Source: Sugiyamaella lignohabitans
Lineage: Eukaryota > Ascomycota > Dipodascomycetes > Dipodascales > Trichomonascaceae
Length of the DNA: 64,000 nucleotides
Direction: 5' to 3'
Assembly: GCF_001640025.1 (NCBI RefSeq)
Contig: NC_031674.1
Span: forward strand, 4,588,001-4,652,000
Shown: piece by piece, positions 1 through 9,038 of the stretch
How positions within the stretch are numbered: the stretch's first letter is position 1
Layout of the letters: every line of letters begins with the position of its first letter
Program-made: the position numbers and the translations under genes
Notes under the pieces: generated by a model
What the model saw: only the letters and a program-made list of their open reading frames with translations
Databases searched by the model: none
What the model was told of the DNA's origin: nothing

Positions 1-928
1 TTTTGGCTTCCGTGTTGCTTGGATCCGTTTTGTAACTGTCTTAGTTGGTGTGACATTGGGTTCGCTAGCGAGCTGTTTCCCTAAACCCAAGACTGGAAGA
101 CGTGCTGTACGGAATATTATTTCCCGGGTATTGAGAAGCATTGGAAATATCCACTGTGATATTGGCAAGTTTGGCGTTCAACGATCACACGACCCTGATG
201 TGCACAGATTACCACGTAAAGATTTTGTTAGTGATGGCCTTGCAAAAATCCTACTCAAGCTGGCATCGATAGGGCCCCTCATGAAAACTCTCAAGTATGA
301 GCCTGAACTTACTGGACCGTGGCCACGTGCCAAGTATGAAAGGCTTGTCAAGCTGTGCACTGAGATCTCTCATTTGTCGTTTAGTCTTTATATTGTTTTT
401 GACCAATTGAAAGACCCCGAACAGTGGGTAAATGTCGTCGCTAGCCGGTGTGGATGGACGTCTAGTGAGATGATGACCAATTTTTTTGCTATAATTCACA
501 TGACTTCTTTGTCGTTAACTACAGGTGGCCCACTCCCACGGGTCAGTCCCGCCCAGTTAACCCTAAAGCATCTAAAGTTACTTGAAGATAACTATCATGT
601 CAATGTTGATACCATGGTGGGTAAGATTATGAAAGAGCTAGATGACATAAGAGCGGGCGTTGATATTGAAGCAGCACCATCTAGCAGACCAAGGACCAAT
701 GATGAAGCATCTGAAAAGCGCATTGGCCGTGAAGGTGTATTTGGTAATCTGTTATCACATGATGGGCAGCTCTGTCTTGTAGCATTATTATTTTCAAGGA
801 TGATTTATGAACGAATGGATGAGTTATTGGTGGTTGTTAAGGGACTTGTAGGAGAGGAATTTGATTATAACCCTGAATTTGCTACTGATCTGGATGATGT
901 ATACGAGACAACGAAGTTATTAATATAA
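1..928 (+). CDS. BRE4-like (DUF2421) membrane protein, 3' part
   Basis: The reading frame is open from base 2, so the gene starts left of the window and only about 308 C-terminal residues are present. The first visible residues form a hydrophobic stretch followed by FPKPKTGRRA, which I recognise as the signature after the last membrane segment of the fungal DUF2421/aromatic-acid-exporter-like family (S. cerevisiae BRE4 group). The remainder looks soluble and helical and would face the cytosol. Family members are multi-pass membrane proteins linked to brefeldin A sensitivity; substrate and role are unknown. The GTG at 50 is an internal codon, not a start. The gene ends about 90 bases from the convergent ORC6 stop. 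The family call rests on the FPKPK..RR block and overall character. Confidence 0.7.
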   Translation, partial: FGFRVAWIRFVTVLVGVTLGSLASCFPKPKTGRRAVRNIISRVLRSIGNIHCDIGKFGVQRSHDPDVHRLPRKDFVSDGLAKILLKLASIGPLMKTLKYEPELTGPWPRAKYERLVKLCTEISHLSFSLYIVFDQLKDPEQWVNVVASRCGWTSSEMMTNFFAIIHMTSLSLTTGGPLPRVSPAQLTLKHLKLLEDNYHVNVDTMVGKIMKELDDIRAGVDIEAAPSSRPRTNDEASEKRIGREGVFGNLLSHDGQLCLVALLFSRMIYERMDELLVVVKGLVGEEFDYNPEFATDLDDVYETTKLLI

Positions 929-1018
929 CTGGCAGCATATCTCATTAGCATTTCTACCGTAAATTATTGAATTTTTATTAATTAGCAAGATAAACAATTT
1001 AAAAATAAATATGCATGG

Positions 1019-2059
1019 TCATTTGTCGTTAGCGGTCTCTGAAGAATCTGGCCTTTTGTGTTCTTCAATTTTCTTCATGATTGATGACTTCCACTCTTCA
1101 AACATCTGTATCCTCCTGTTGCTTGTAAAAGTAAATCCAAAAGTGATCATATTTCCAATTCCACTAGAATGCTTTCTTCTAAGCGAATCACCAATAGGAC
1201 GCCGTTTAATAGAGACTGTAATATCTCTTATCCAACTCTGGTCAGCAACGATTTTATCAGCCCAAATAATCCATTCAGCCATCTTGTCATCATTCATACG
1301 ACTGTAGTCACCAGCATATGACATAATGTTGTTTTCCAATCTACGCTGGTTCACAAGTAGTTCAGGGTGGGCTCGTGAGCAAACTACATAGAATAGACCG
1401 CAGAGTAAGCCCCATCTGTCTTTAACTAGATTGTTATACTTTTTATAGCCGAAAGCAACAGCATTTTTCGCATGGTCAGAGATTTGCAGACCATCCGCAA
1501 TTCTATGTAAATCATTTGGTGTGGGATCGGTTTCTTTGGCGAGTCCACGTCTTTTCACTGGAGATGGTGTCGCTTTGCCTTGAGTATTACTCTTCACATC
1601 ATTTAAGTCCTCTCCTTCATCACTTCTAGTACCCTCGTTTAAATTTAGCTTCTTACGCTGAGGTGTCGGGGACCCTTCTCTATCGGGTAAATGAGCTCTT
1701 TTTAAAGGAGACGGTCTCTTGGTAGGAGTGGATGGGGCCGATAATTTAACTGGAGATGCAGAGCCTCGCCTGGGAAGTGCATTGCGGAACAATCTCAGTA
1801 GATTTTGGTAAACTTTTGGAGGAACTGGAACTTTTTTGGTGCTCGGAGGTGGGAAATTGAAGCTATCTGTTAATCGTTCTATTGCCAGGTGACAACATAA
1901 TGTCATCCGAGCTATTTCTTCGTCCGGCTTTAATGAGCTAACATTGGCCTTCGATTGTGATAGCAGTGAATTAGAAAGACTTATTAGTTCCTTGGGAAAT
2001 TGAGGATATACAGATGGTAGCAATCCTTCTAGAGCATTTTCTAGCACTTTGGAAGTCAT
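1019..2059 (-). CDS. ORC6: Origin recognition complex subunit 6
   Basis: A 346-residue protein. Residues 1-95 resemble the N-terminal TFIIB/cyclin-like fold of Orc6, including the ARMTLCCHLAIERL helix and the PP.VYQNLLRLF helix. Residues about 100-172 form a linker with several full CDK sites (SPVK, TPTKR, SPLKR, TPQRK, SPVKR), as in yeast Orc6, where cyclin-dependent kinase blocks re-licensing. The C-terminal part is a second helical domain expected to contact the other ORC subunits. It would act in the nucleus on replication origins. No intron is needed. The ATG at 2059 is followed directly by the conserved domain. A 19-base AT-dinucleotide run lies 37-55 bases upstream and may serve as a core promoter. 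The length is shorter than S. cerevisiae Orc6 (435), mainly in the linker. Confidence 0.85.
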   Translation of the reverse strand: MTSKVLENALEGLLPSVYPQFPKELISLSNSLLSQSKANVSSLKPDEEIARMTLCCHLAIERLTDSFNFPPPSTKKVPVPPKVYQNLLRLFRNALPRRGSASPVKLSAPSTPTKRPSPLKRAHLPDREGSPTPQRKKLNLNEGTRSDEGEDLNDVKSNTQGKATPSPVKRRGLAKETDPTPNDLHRIADGLQISDHAKNAVAFGYKKYNNLVKDRWGLLCGLFYVVCSRAHPELLVNQRRLENNIMSYAGDYSRMNDDKMAEWIIWADKIVADQSWIRDITVSIKRRPIGDSLRRKHSSGIGNMITFGFTFTSNRRIQMFEEWKSSIMKKIEEHKRPDSSETANDK

Positions 2060-2978
2060 GGGAAAGCTGCTAATGAATAGATGAATCTGTCGTTGATATA
2101 TATATATATATATACATTTACAATCTTTTTAGGCATTCAAGATCATGGCTGATACATGCAAGGCTGTAACTATGCACTGCAATATGGGACTGACTCCACT
2201 ATTGCACTCGATGGCTACTTCAGACTAGTAAGTATATAGCTCTGCTGTCAATTAGCTATATAATCTGCTATACCGCTTATTTATCTAAAGATTCCTATAT
2301 AAGCCCCCTATAAACACACTCATTATTAGATCTAAACCGTTGATGATGCGCGCTATTTACTGAATCTTGTACCGCAAGCCCTGGTTCAATTTTATGTTTG
2401 ATTTGATCTGTAGGCACGGTAAGAGCTCTATCACTATGACTGAGGACGCGACAGCAGGCAGCCAGAGGTGCAAACAGAGCAGCAAGTCTTTTCAGGTCGG
2501 GGCGACCTAACGCAAGATGTTTAGTACCGGGAGTCAATCAATCAATTCCGAGCGCTAAGAACTGGTCTCAGCTTAAACCCCGCATATGTCCACTTCTGAA
2601 TAATTACTGCTTGTTCGAAGGCGACGTTGTTGAAGCTGTCTAGTGTGTCAGTGAACAATTCGCAGCAAAGCAGAAAAATAGACAAATTCTAGATTGATAC
2701 ACTGGAGAGTTATGGCTATTTTATAAGTGTGATAGAAAACCATTGAACTGTAAAAAATATGTAATTGTGTGCGCGGTGTAAAATGGACTTGAAGAGGAGC
2801 TCAGAATCTACTTTGACCTTATCGCGCAGGGCCCTTGCATGCATGCGCGGTTATCTTTAGCTCATACCGATCCCTGAGACTAAAATAGGCAATTCGTCCC
2901 GACAGCTAATGAAGTATATAAAATCATCCTATGTCTACAACTTTTGTCTTAATGATACTCTCGTAATCAAATTCCAAG
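2060..2978. other. Divergent intergenic region ORC6 / beta-ureidopropionase-like gene
   Basis: About 920 bases without a supported gene. An uninterrupted AT run lies at 2096-2114 close to the ORC6 start. Two TTATC (GATAA on the other strand) sites lie at 2819-2823 and 2851-2855, upstream of the hydrolase gene. GATA sites are typical of nitrogen-catabolite-controlled yeast genes, which would suit a pyrimidine or amide-degrading enzyme, but with only two short motifs this is a suggestion. Confidence 0.4.
2915..2922 (+). promoter_or_regulatory. TATA box of beta-ureidopropionase-like gene
   Basis: TATATAAA lies 57-64 bases upstream of the ATG at 2979, a normal yeast spacing. A strong TATA box suggests a regulated, inducible promoter. 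Confidence 0.5.
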
Positions 2979-4283
2979 ATGATAATTAAGCATAACAGAC
3001 TTCTAAATAATATTCATGAGACAGCTCAGAAATTCGGCGCCAAGGGAGTTTGGGGCTCTGATGTCACCGAGACTGGTGTATGCAGACTGGCTCTATCAGA
3101 TGAAGATAAAGGAGTTCGAGATTGGTTCGTTGGTGAAGTGACAAAATTAGGATGTACGGTCAAAGTTGATCAGATTGGAAATATATTTGCTACATATCCT
3201 GGAAAGACTAACGGGCCGCCCATAGCCATTGGGTCACATCTCGACACTCAGCCGACAGGAGGGCGTTACGACGGAATCCTAGGAGTTCTATCAGGATTGG
3301 AGGTAATTCAAACGCTAAAAGACAATGAATATACTCCTCACAATCCAATCTGCGTCATCAGTTGGACAAACGAAGAGGGCGCTAGATTTCCCATGAGTAT
3401 GATGGCATCCTCAGTCTGGGCCGGTAATGTTGAATTACCAAAGGCCTATAGCTTGAAATCAGTTTTGGAACCACTTGATGTTACTGTTAAAAAAGAGCTT
3501 CAGCGTATCGGGTATCTTGGCGCAGTGCCTGCCTCATACAAAGAAAACCCCTTAGCGGCCCATTTCGAACTCCACATTGAGCAGGGTCCGATCCTGGAAA
3601 ACCTCAACAAAAAAATCGGAGTCCTATCAGGTGTACAAGCACTAAGATGGATAAAAGTTACTGTTGGTGGACGCGCCCAACATACTGGTACCACGCCTTT
3701 CAACCTGAGAAAAGATCCGCTATTGGCAGCCTCAAAAATGATGGTTGTCGCAAATGAGATTGCACAAAGCAAAGGTGGTTTGGCATCAGTTGGTATTCTT
3801 AATCTAGAGCCGGGTAGCGTGAATGTAATTCCAGAGAAAGTAACCTTCACTTTGGATATTAGACATAATCTAGACGATAAACTTGCAGACATTGAACGTG
3901 AATGCAAGCAGAAATTCGCAAAAATCGCAGAAGAGGGTAACGGTACGTCAACAAAAGAATCACTAACAATTGAATTTGAAAACTTGTATGATTCTCCAGC
4001 AGTGCACTTTAATGAGAATACTATCGCCTCTGTTAGGCAAGCCGCCGTGGAAACCGTCGGTGAAAGCAATCTCATGGATATTGTATCAGGGGCAGGTCAT
4101 GACTCTTGTAATACTAGCAGAGTAGTTCCTACATCCATGATATTTGTACCAAGTAAAGACGGTATCAGCCACAATCCTACAGAATATACTAAACCTGATG
4201 AGATTGCTGATGGATGTCAAGTACTATTAGGTGCTGTTCTGAATTATGACAAATTCCTTCAGTCTTCTTCTAAGAATACCTGA
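2979..4283 (+). CDS. M20-family amidohydrolase, beta-ureidopropionase / N-carbamoyl-amino-acid hydrolase type
   Basis: A 434-residue protein of the M20 hydantoinase/carbamoylase family, which includes the yeast beta-alanine synthase Pyd3 of pyrimidine breakdown. Expected di-zinc ligands are visible: His87 in GSHLDT, Asp98 in GGRYDG, the Glu pair 132-133 in NEEGARF, His199 in LHIEQGP and His398 near the C-terminus in GISHNPTEY. The dimerisation lid domain lies between roughly residues 205 and 330 (GVQALRW, GRAQHTGTTP). The family hydrolyses N-carbamoyl compounds to an amino acid, CO2 and ammonia; exact substrate (N-carbamoyl-beta-alanine, N-carbamoyl-L-amino acid, ureidoglycolate or allantoate) cannot be fixed by reading. 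No targeting signal is obvious. No other pyrimidine-catabolic gene is adjacent. Possible GATA sites and a TATA box precede it. Confidence 0.8.
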   Translation: MIIKHNRLLNNIHETAQKFGAKGVWGSDVTETGVCRLALSDEDKGVRDWFVGEVTKLGCTVKVDQIGNIFATYPGKTNGPPIAIGSHLDTQPTGGRYDGILGVLSGLEVIQTLKDNEYTPHNPICVISWTNEEGARFPMSMMASSVWAGNVELPKAYSLKSVLEPLDVTVKKELQRIGYLGAVPASYKENPLAAHFELHIEQGPILENLNKKIGVLSGVQALRWIKVTVGGRAQHTGTTPFNLRKDPLLAASKMMVVANEIAQSKGGLASVGILNLEPGSVNVIPEKVTFTLDIRHNLDDKLADIERECKQKFAKIAEEGNGTSTKESLTIEFENLYDSPAVHFNENTIASVRQAAVETVGESNLMDIVSGAGHDSCNTSRVVPTSMIFVPSKDGISHNPTEYTKPDEIADGCQVLLGAVLNYDKFLQSSSKNT

Positions 4284-4347
4284 TTCATGAATTGAATCAA
4301 AAGCGTCCTGTTTTTCGATATCTGTAAGCCTATATTTGAAAGTAATT

Positions 4348-4872
4348 TCATGCATATACTTTTAGACACCTTGTCTCGAGATGGGTCTCTTCACAGGCCC
4401 GTCCACAATACCGAGCTCCGCATCTTATACAGGTCAGTTTTCCCCAGTATCCACAAATACTGCACATTGGCCTTGAAGGGTAAGCAGAGGGAGAACTAGC
4501 AACGTCGAGATATAGTTTTGTTGACGCTGGATCATCATCAAAGTGATTGGCTAATGTTTTTCTGGATGCCAACACTTTACGCGACGCTGGAGTTAATCCT
4601 GTTCTTGCTGGCCCGCCTCCTATCATTTCTAGATTTCGCTTGGGAATATCTATTTTAATGTTTTCGTGATAGTTTTCTCTTTCTAATTCAGCCAGTCGCT
4701 TATTAACAGCCCTTAGCCTGCTCGATGTCGACGTGCTTTCGGCAGAAGCTGCTGTGACAGCTGCTGTAACAGCAGCCCTCTGCTTTCTTCCAAATGCATT
4801 TGTCTGTACTGGACCAGAGCTTCTAGATATAGAGCTCTTCGTTTTCTTTTCCACCTCTTGAACGAGAAACAT
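4348..4872 (-). CDS. VPS71: SWR1-complex subunit with HIT zinc finger (VPS71/SWC6, ZNHIT1)
   Basis: A 174-residue protein ending in a HIT-type zinc finger (residues about 135-174: CSICGYWGKLTCIRCGARYC followed by C..TH..TRC). Upstream it has the family's helix RLAELERENYHENI and the SRKVLASRKTLANHFDDD segment characteristic of Vps71/ZNHIT1. In yeast, Vps71 (Swc6) with Arp6 is part of the SWR1 remodeller that exchanges H2A for H2A.Z in nucleosomes. It would act in the nucleus. It is shorter than S. cerevisiae Vps71 (about 280). It is divergent from ATE1, sharing a 160-base promoter. Confidence 0.85.
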   Translation of the reverse strand: MFLVQEVEKKTKSSISRSSGPVQTNAFGRKQRAAVTAAVTAASAESTSTSSRLRAVNKRLAELERENYHENIKIDIPKRNLEMIGGGPARTGLTPASRKVLASRKTLANHFDDDPASTKLYLDVASSPSAYPSRPMCSICGYWGKLTCIRCGARYCGRACEETHLETRCLKVYA

Positions 4873-5032
4873 ATCGCCAACTAAGAAGTGTAGAATAAAG
4901 AAAGAAAGTTAAAATGCATGAGGTTTAAATGTTATATATATGCAGTCTCACTAGTCAGCATATTACTATATAATACCTACTACACATATAATGCAGACAT
5001 GATCTTGATTATCATATATTTCAGACGGTGTA

Positions 5033-6277
5033 ATGCTTTTTGTCAGTCCAGGAAATTATCGACGAAGTAGCCACTGTGGTTATTGTGGCGGCAATGGAAC
5101 ATCTCTTATGTTCGGTTTCCATCTGGAGGATAAACTAACGATAGATGATTACCAACGACTCATTGATCGAGGGTTTCGTCGAAGTGGCCGGTATGTTTAC
5201 AAACCGGACTTGAAACACAGTTGCTGTCCGCAATATACAATTCGGTTAGAAGTAGATAGATTTACAGCAAGTAAAGAGCATCGTCAGCTTGTCAACCGGT
5301 TTAATAGATTTGTATTGACCCCGGATCAGCATACTGCCATCAAAAGAGAGCCAACTCGCAATAGTAAAGGAAAAAATAATAAGAAATTCGATCTGATTGA
5401 ATCTATACACATGGCAGAACGAGGATCAAATAATCGATTCCGAGTGCGAATTGAACCGAATAAATATACGGATGAAAAGTTCGAATTGTACAAGCTATAT
5501 CAGACTACAGTTCACAACGATGACGATCAAGATGTGACTAAAGAGGGCTTCAAGCGGTTTTTATGTGAAGACCCCTTCATTGACGGCAATGATAAGGTTG
5601 GAGCATTGCACCAGCTATATTATTTTGATAAAAAATTAATTGCCATTGGCGTACTGGATATCCTTCCGAAATGCATTTCCAGTGTATATTTAATCTGGCA
5701 CCCAGACTATGCTGAACTGGGTCTGGGAAAACTGTCCGTTTTGCGAGAAATTGCCCTGACTTTAGAATACAAAATTTCATATTACTACATGGGGTTTTAT
5801 ATTCACAATTGTCAAAAAATGAAATACAAGGGCCAATATAAGCCTAGTTTTTTACTTGATCCCGATTTTGGATCTAGTGGTAATGATCTCGAATGGTATG
5901 CAATAGAAGAATTCCAGAAAAAATTTCAAGATAAAAAGTACGTCACTCTCAAAGGATTCGATAACGATAATGCCGATGATGAAATCACCGTTGAAAGTGC
6001 AAGTAATGAAGATGACGACGACGACTCGCTTCACGTAATTAGCGCTAGCATGCCTGGCACACTGAACCGAATCCAGCTTGAAAAACAATTGCGCCATGAA
6101 AACTTGAATCTCGAAAAAGTGCCAATAATATTTAAAGCTCGCTACGGGAGCCCGGAACTGGTAGTGACATTCGACGACTTGGCTCCACAATCACAGCCGG
6201 TTGCAATGGAAATTTTAGAAGACTTGGCATCCGTTCTTGGAGTGGAATTCATGAAAAATGCATCTCTTGTTTTGTAA
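5033..6277 (+). CDS. ATE1: Arginyl-tRNA--protein transferase
   Basis: A 414-residue enzyme that transfers arginine from Arg-tRNA to N-terminal Asp, Glu or oxidised Cys, creating Arg/N-degron substrates for Ubr1. The N-terminal domain has the paired cysteines CGYC (C15, C18) and Cys-Cys at 64-65 (SCCPQYTIRLEVDRF), the four conserved cysteines of the ATE N-domain reported to bind metal or an iron-sulfur cluster. GFRRSGRYVYKP is a family hallmark. The C-domain (about residues 150-310) has the GNAT-like block with DILPKCISSVYLIWHPD and YYYMGFYIHNCQKMKYKGQYKP. The tail after residue 310 is acidic and specific to this protein. It is shorter than the S. cerevisiae enzyme (about 503). The start was chosen as the first ATG in frame with the cysteine motif. 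Confidence 0.92.
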   Translation: MLFVSPGNYRRSSHCGYCGGNGTSLMFGFHLEDKLTIDDYQRLIDRGFRRSGRYVYKPDLKHSCCPQYTIRLEVDRFTASKEHRQLVNRFNRFVLTPDQHTAIKREPTRNSKGKNNKKFDLIESIHMAERGSNNRFRVRIEPNKYTDEKFELYKLYQTTVHNDDDQDVTKEGFKRFLCEDPFIDGNDKVGALHQLYYFDKKLIAIGVLDILPKCISSVYLIWHPDYAELGLGKLSVLREIALTLEYKISYYYMGFYIHNCQKMKYKGQYKPSFLLDPDFGSSGNDLEWYAIEEFQKKFQDKKYVTLKGFDNDNADDEITVESASNEDDDDDSLHVISASMPGTLNRIQLEKQLRHENLNLEKVPIIFKARYGSPELVVTFDDLAPQSQPVAMEILEDLASVLGVEFMKNASLVL

Positions 6278-6391
6278 AAGTATTTGATAACACGCATGTT
6301 CCAGCGTGTAATTTTGTAGATAAATAGATGGTATGGACGAGAAAACAACGAGCTTTGAATGGTTAACAAATACCTAACAAATACCCTTTGC

Positions 6392-7315
6392 TTATAAATC
6401 GTCTCGTCCAAACCCAATGCTAACTATTTCACCAGGCTTAAAAGGTGGAAGGCCCAAGTAAGGGCAACCGTCACATCTAAATGCGTCGCCCAAAGCACAA
6501 CTACCACATCCTCCTACTGCCTTTCCAGGGACAGTGAAATCAATCTCAGCCATATCATCCGATCCAAGAGTAACCACATTCTTGCTGGCAACCTCTTGCA
6601 ACTTCTTTTCTTGCTCTTCTAACTCCTGCTCTTCAACTTCCTTGAGACCACAAGTACAGTCCTTACAAGCCTTTCGGCGCTTTCTACCTGGGCCTGGATC
6701 ACATTTTGCAGGAATCACAATAGCCGCTGGGAGAGAAGACTCGTCACTCATAAGATCATTCTCATCGATAAGCTCATCATCATCGTCGAGATCAAGATTC
6801 AGTTTGACAACAGATGAGGCAGGGTCCGCAGAAGCTACAGAAGTAGGATGCAATCTTTTAAACTGAGGAAGTGACGATTTTGAGGCACCGTTGGTTTTCT
6901 TCTTTAAAGAGATCGATGCTACCGTTGGTACACCGGTCGCTGGTTCTCTGGCTGGCTTCACAAACAGGTCAGATTCTTTTATAAAGCCTGCTAAAAGCAA
7001 AGGAAGAGACGACTGAGGGGAACCATCGATCTGGCCAGTTAATCTACATCCATTTCTAGCACATCCAAAAAGTAAATCAGCAGTGTTATCATCGAGAGCA
7101 ACCGATTTTCCAGTAGCATCAGCGATATGAATATGGGAATAAAAGTTCCTAGTCAGTTCAATAGTCTTCGTTGTGATTCTCTCCAGCAGTTGATGATGGA
7201 ACACCTGTGACTCCGTTGATAGGTTATTGATTTGTTCTTGGACCTGATCTGGATTCTTCACTATATCCGACGATAGAATCAGCAGTGTAGCTGTTTCCGT
7301 TTGATCAGCGGTCAT
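6392..7315 (-). CDS. DRE2: Cytosolic Fe-S cluster assembly factor (anamorsin/CIAPIN1)
   Basis: A 307-residue protein. The start at 7315 ([12 protein letters not shown]) is preferred to the in-frame ATG at 7348, because the upstream [11 protein letters not shown] has no family counterpart. The N-terminal half is the degenerate methyltransferase-like domain. The C-terminal half holds the two Fe-S motifs of Dre2: C-x11-C-x2-C-x-C ending in CKDCTCGL, and C-x2-C-x7-C-x2-C (CGSC...CDGC). Dre2 accepts electrons from Tah18 and feeds the cytosolic iron-sulfur assembly machinery and diferric-tyrosyl cofactor formation of ribonucleotide reductase. It acts in the cytosol, partly at the mitochondrial intermembrane space. 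An acidic linker with a run of Asp/Glu separates the domains. It is convergent with ATE1 (114 bases between stops). Confidence 0.93.
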   Translation of the reverse strand: MTADQTETATLLILSSDIVKNPDQVQEQINNLSTESQVFHHQLLERITTKTIELTRNFYSHIHIADATGKSVALDDNTADLLFGCARNGCRLTGQIDGSPQSSLPLLLAGFIKESDLFVKPAREPATGVPTVASISLKKKTNGASKSSLPQFKRLHPTSVASADPASSVVKLNLDLDDDDELIDENDLMSDESSLPAAIVIPAKCDPGPGRKRRKACKDCTCGLKEVEEQELEEQEKKLQEVASKNVVTLGSDDMAEIDFTVPGKAVGGCGSCALGDAFRCDGCPYLGLPPFKPGEIVSIGFGRDDL

Positions 7316-8516
7316 TTTTAAACTGTCCGAATAGTAATACAATAGCACCAGGACTTTGGCGACGGAGAATTTGACTGTATTTTTTCGAAACTCTTTGTGT
7401 TTTTATTGTCACTGTATATTTTGTGTTACAGTTTTGTATTACACTCTCCCTGACTGAAAGCGTTTTCCCAAAAAGGTATTATTAGTAGAGCAACAAATAT
7501 AATTTTGATGACTGGATATCGGCCCTAATTTATGTATGACTATCCAGGTTATTCTAACAGTAGAGAGACTTAGTAATACATATTATATAAAAAACTCTAC
7601 CGGAGATCAGCCGTGTACAATCTTATCTTGCCTTTACATCAACGGGCCGGTATCGCTCGTCCTAAAATATATATATTAAACCTCCCAATGATAGTTAAAA
7701 GTGAAAATGGCTGAATTCTACGATATATTTTCTAGCGTAATAGTGATTTTTATAGTCATTTATGAAAATATAAGTTCATGAATGAATATATCATAATTCG
7801 GCTCTTGCAGCAAACATCGGATAAGTAACCGAGTATCAGCTAACCTCCTGACAACAATAAGAAGGCCAACTGCCTGTGATAATAGTATGGCTACAGAAAC
7901 AGCTTTTTAATTAATCTTGATTAGAGAACATATATTCAGTAGTCATTTATCTTTTGCTGATCGTCGCATTTATTGGACTTAGACTCCCTTGACTTGTATA
8001 ATAGAGTTTAACACTTGAACTGAGACGAAACAAATAGTGGATCCTATCTTAAAGCCTATATATTTATGTATGCATGTCACGGTCCTTTGGGTCTGAAATC
8101 GGAATCCGGTCTTTGAAGTTTCAGTCACTCACATGCCTAGGGTTTCCCAGACGCTCTGCTCTGGCTATATAGGGGCAGTTCGCCTCGTCCTATTTACAGT
8201 GTAACAGTCATACTCCGACTACTATTCGGACTTAGTCGGAAATGAATTATGTGAGTCACTGACTAAAATACTTAACCAACCGTAAAATCCTATAATTATT
8301 GTAATAATAATATAACATAGGGAGATTAATAACCGACGGCCGCCAGGGTAGTACATCTTCTCACGGCGTTACGGTACCAGTTGAGTTATTATCGCTAGCA
8401 GAGACGATCGGCATTACATAATCTGATAACTTGTTGGATTATTACTTATACAGGCTATTTTGCACTCAATTCCCAACTATAACATCACTGGATATTTCAA
8501 GTGTTTAAAGTAGAAA
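7316..8516. other. Divergent intergenic region DRE2 / ATX1
   Basis: About 1.2 kb, AT-rich, with no supported gene. A TATATAG element lies near 8165-8171, giving a long ATX1 leader of roughly 300 bases if used; a short upstream reading frame (ATG at 8242, four codons later a stop) would then precede ATX1. I see no tRNA or repeat here. Confidence 0.35.
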
Positions 8517-8798
8517 ATGTCGGATCACGAGTATCTTTTTAATGTTTCAATGACTTGTTCAGGTTAGTTTTATATATTCATGCGACAGCGTTTGTCCAGT
8601 TCACTAACAAAATATACAGGCTGCTCTAATGCCGTCAACAGGGTTCTCACCCGTTTGGAGGGTGTTAAGAATGTCGATATCTCCCTACCGGAGCAATCGG
8701 TCAGAGTTAAGACTGCTGAAAGTTTGGACTACGATACTGTTCTTGCCACTATTAAGAAGACTGGCAAGGCTGTCAATGAGGGGAAGGTAGTTGCCTAA
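8517..8798 (+). CDS. ATX1: Copper metallochaperone, two exons
   Basis: Exons 8517-8562 and 8620-8798, joined across a 57-base intron (GTTAGT donor, CACTAAC branch point, TACAG acceptor), give a 74-residue protein. The join restores a glycine codon inside the copper site MTCSGC (Met12, Cys14, Cys17), the MxCxxC motif of Atx1/HMA domains. The length matches Atx1 (73 in S. cerevisiae). The rest has the usual beta-alpha-beta-beta-alpha-beta pattern (VNRVLTRLEGVKNVDISL, VRVKTAESLDYDTVLATIKKTGK). Atx1 carries Cu(I) from the plasma membrane to the Golgi P-type ATPase Ccc2 for loading multicopper oxidases such as Fet3, and also protects against oxidative damage. The ATG inside the intron at 8580 would miss the copper-binding motif and is not the start. 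Confidence 0.93.
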
Positions 8799-9038
8799 GC
8801 TAGAGGTTACGAACCGTCTAAAAGCTTCATAATCATCACTATCTGACATTTAAGCATAATAATAACATCGTTTGTTGACAATTAGTGCTAGTATAGCAGT
8901 CTCTAGTGACTGGGACACTGTCCCATACTGAGAACTATGGCAAACTTTGCAGAATCTTAGACTCTGCCACAAATCTCACTGTAAAAGATAAATAAAGCGT
9001 TATAAAATAATAAACTGACTTAAGATGGTATCATACGG

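Noticed and set aside
2295..2537. 80-codon minus-strand frame upstream of ORC6
   Set aside because: Composition is not protein-like and it overlaps the presumed promoter region.
3500..4075. 191-codon minus-strand frame inside the hydrolase gene
   Set aside because: Antisense to a confidently identified M20 enzyme; no recognisable content.
8251..8454. Possible 5' leader intron of ATX1 (GTGAGT to TACAG)
   Set aside because: Donor and acceptor look acceptable but no CTAAC branch point precedes the acceptor, unlike every other intron here.
8580..8798. A 72-residue ATX1 starting at an ATG in the intron
   Set aside because: It would replace the MTCSGC copper site's first half with intron-encoded residues. 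The two-exon model restores the motif and has good splice signals.
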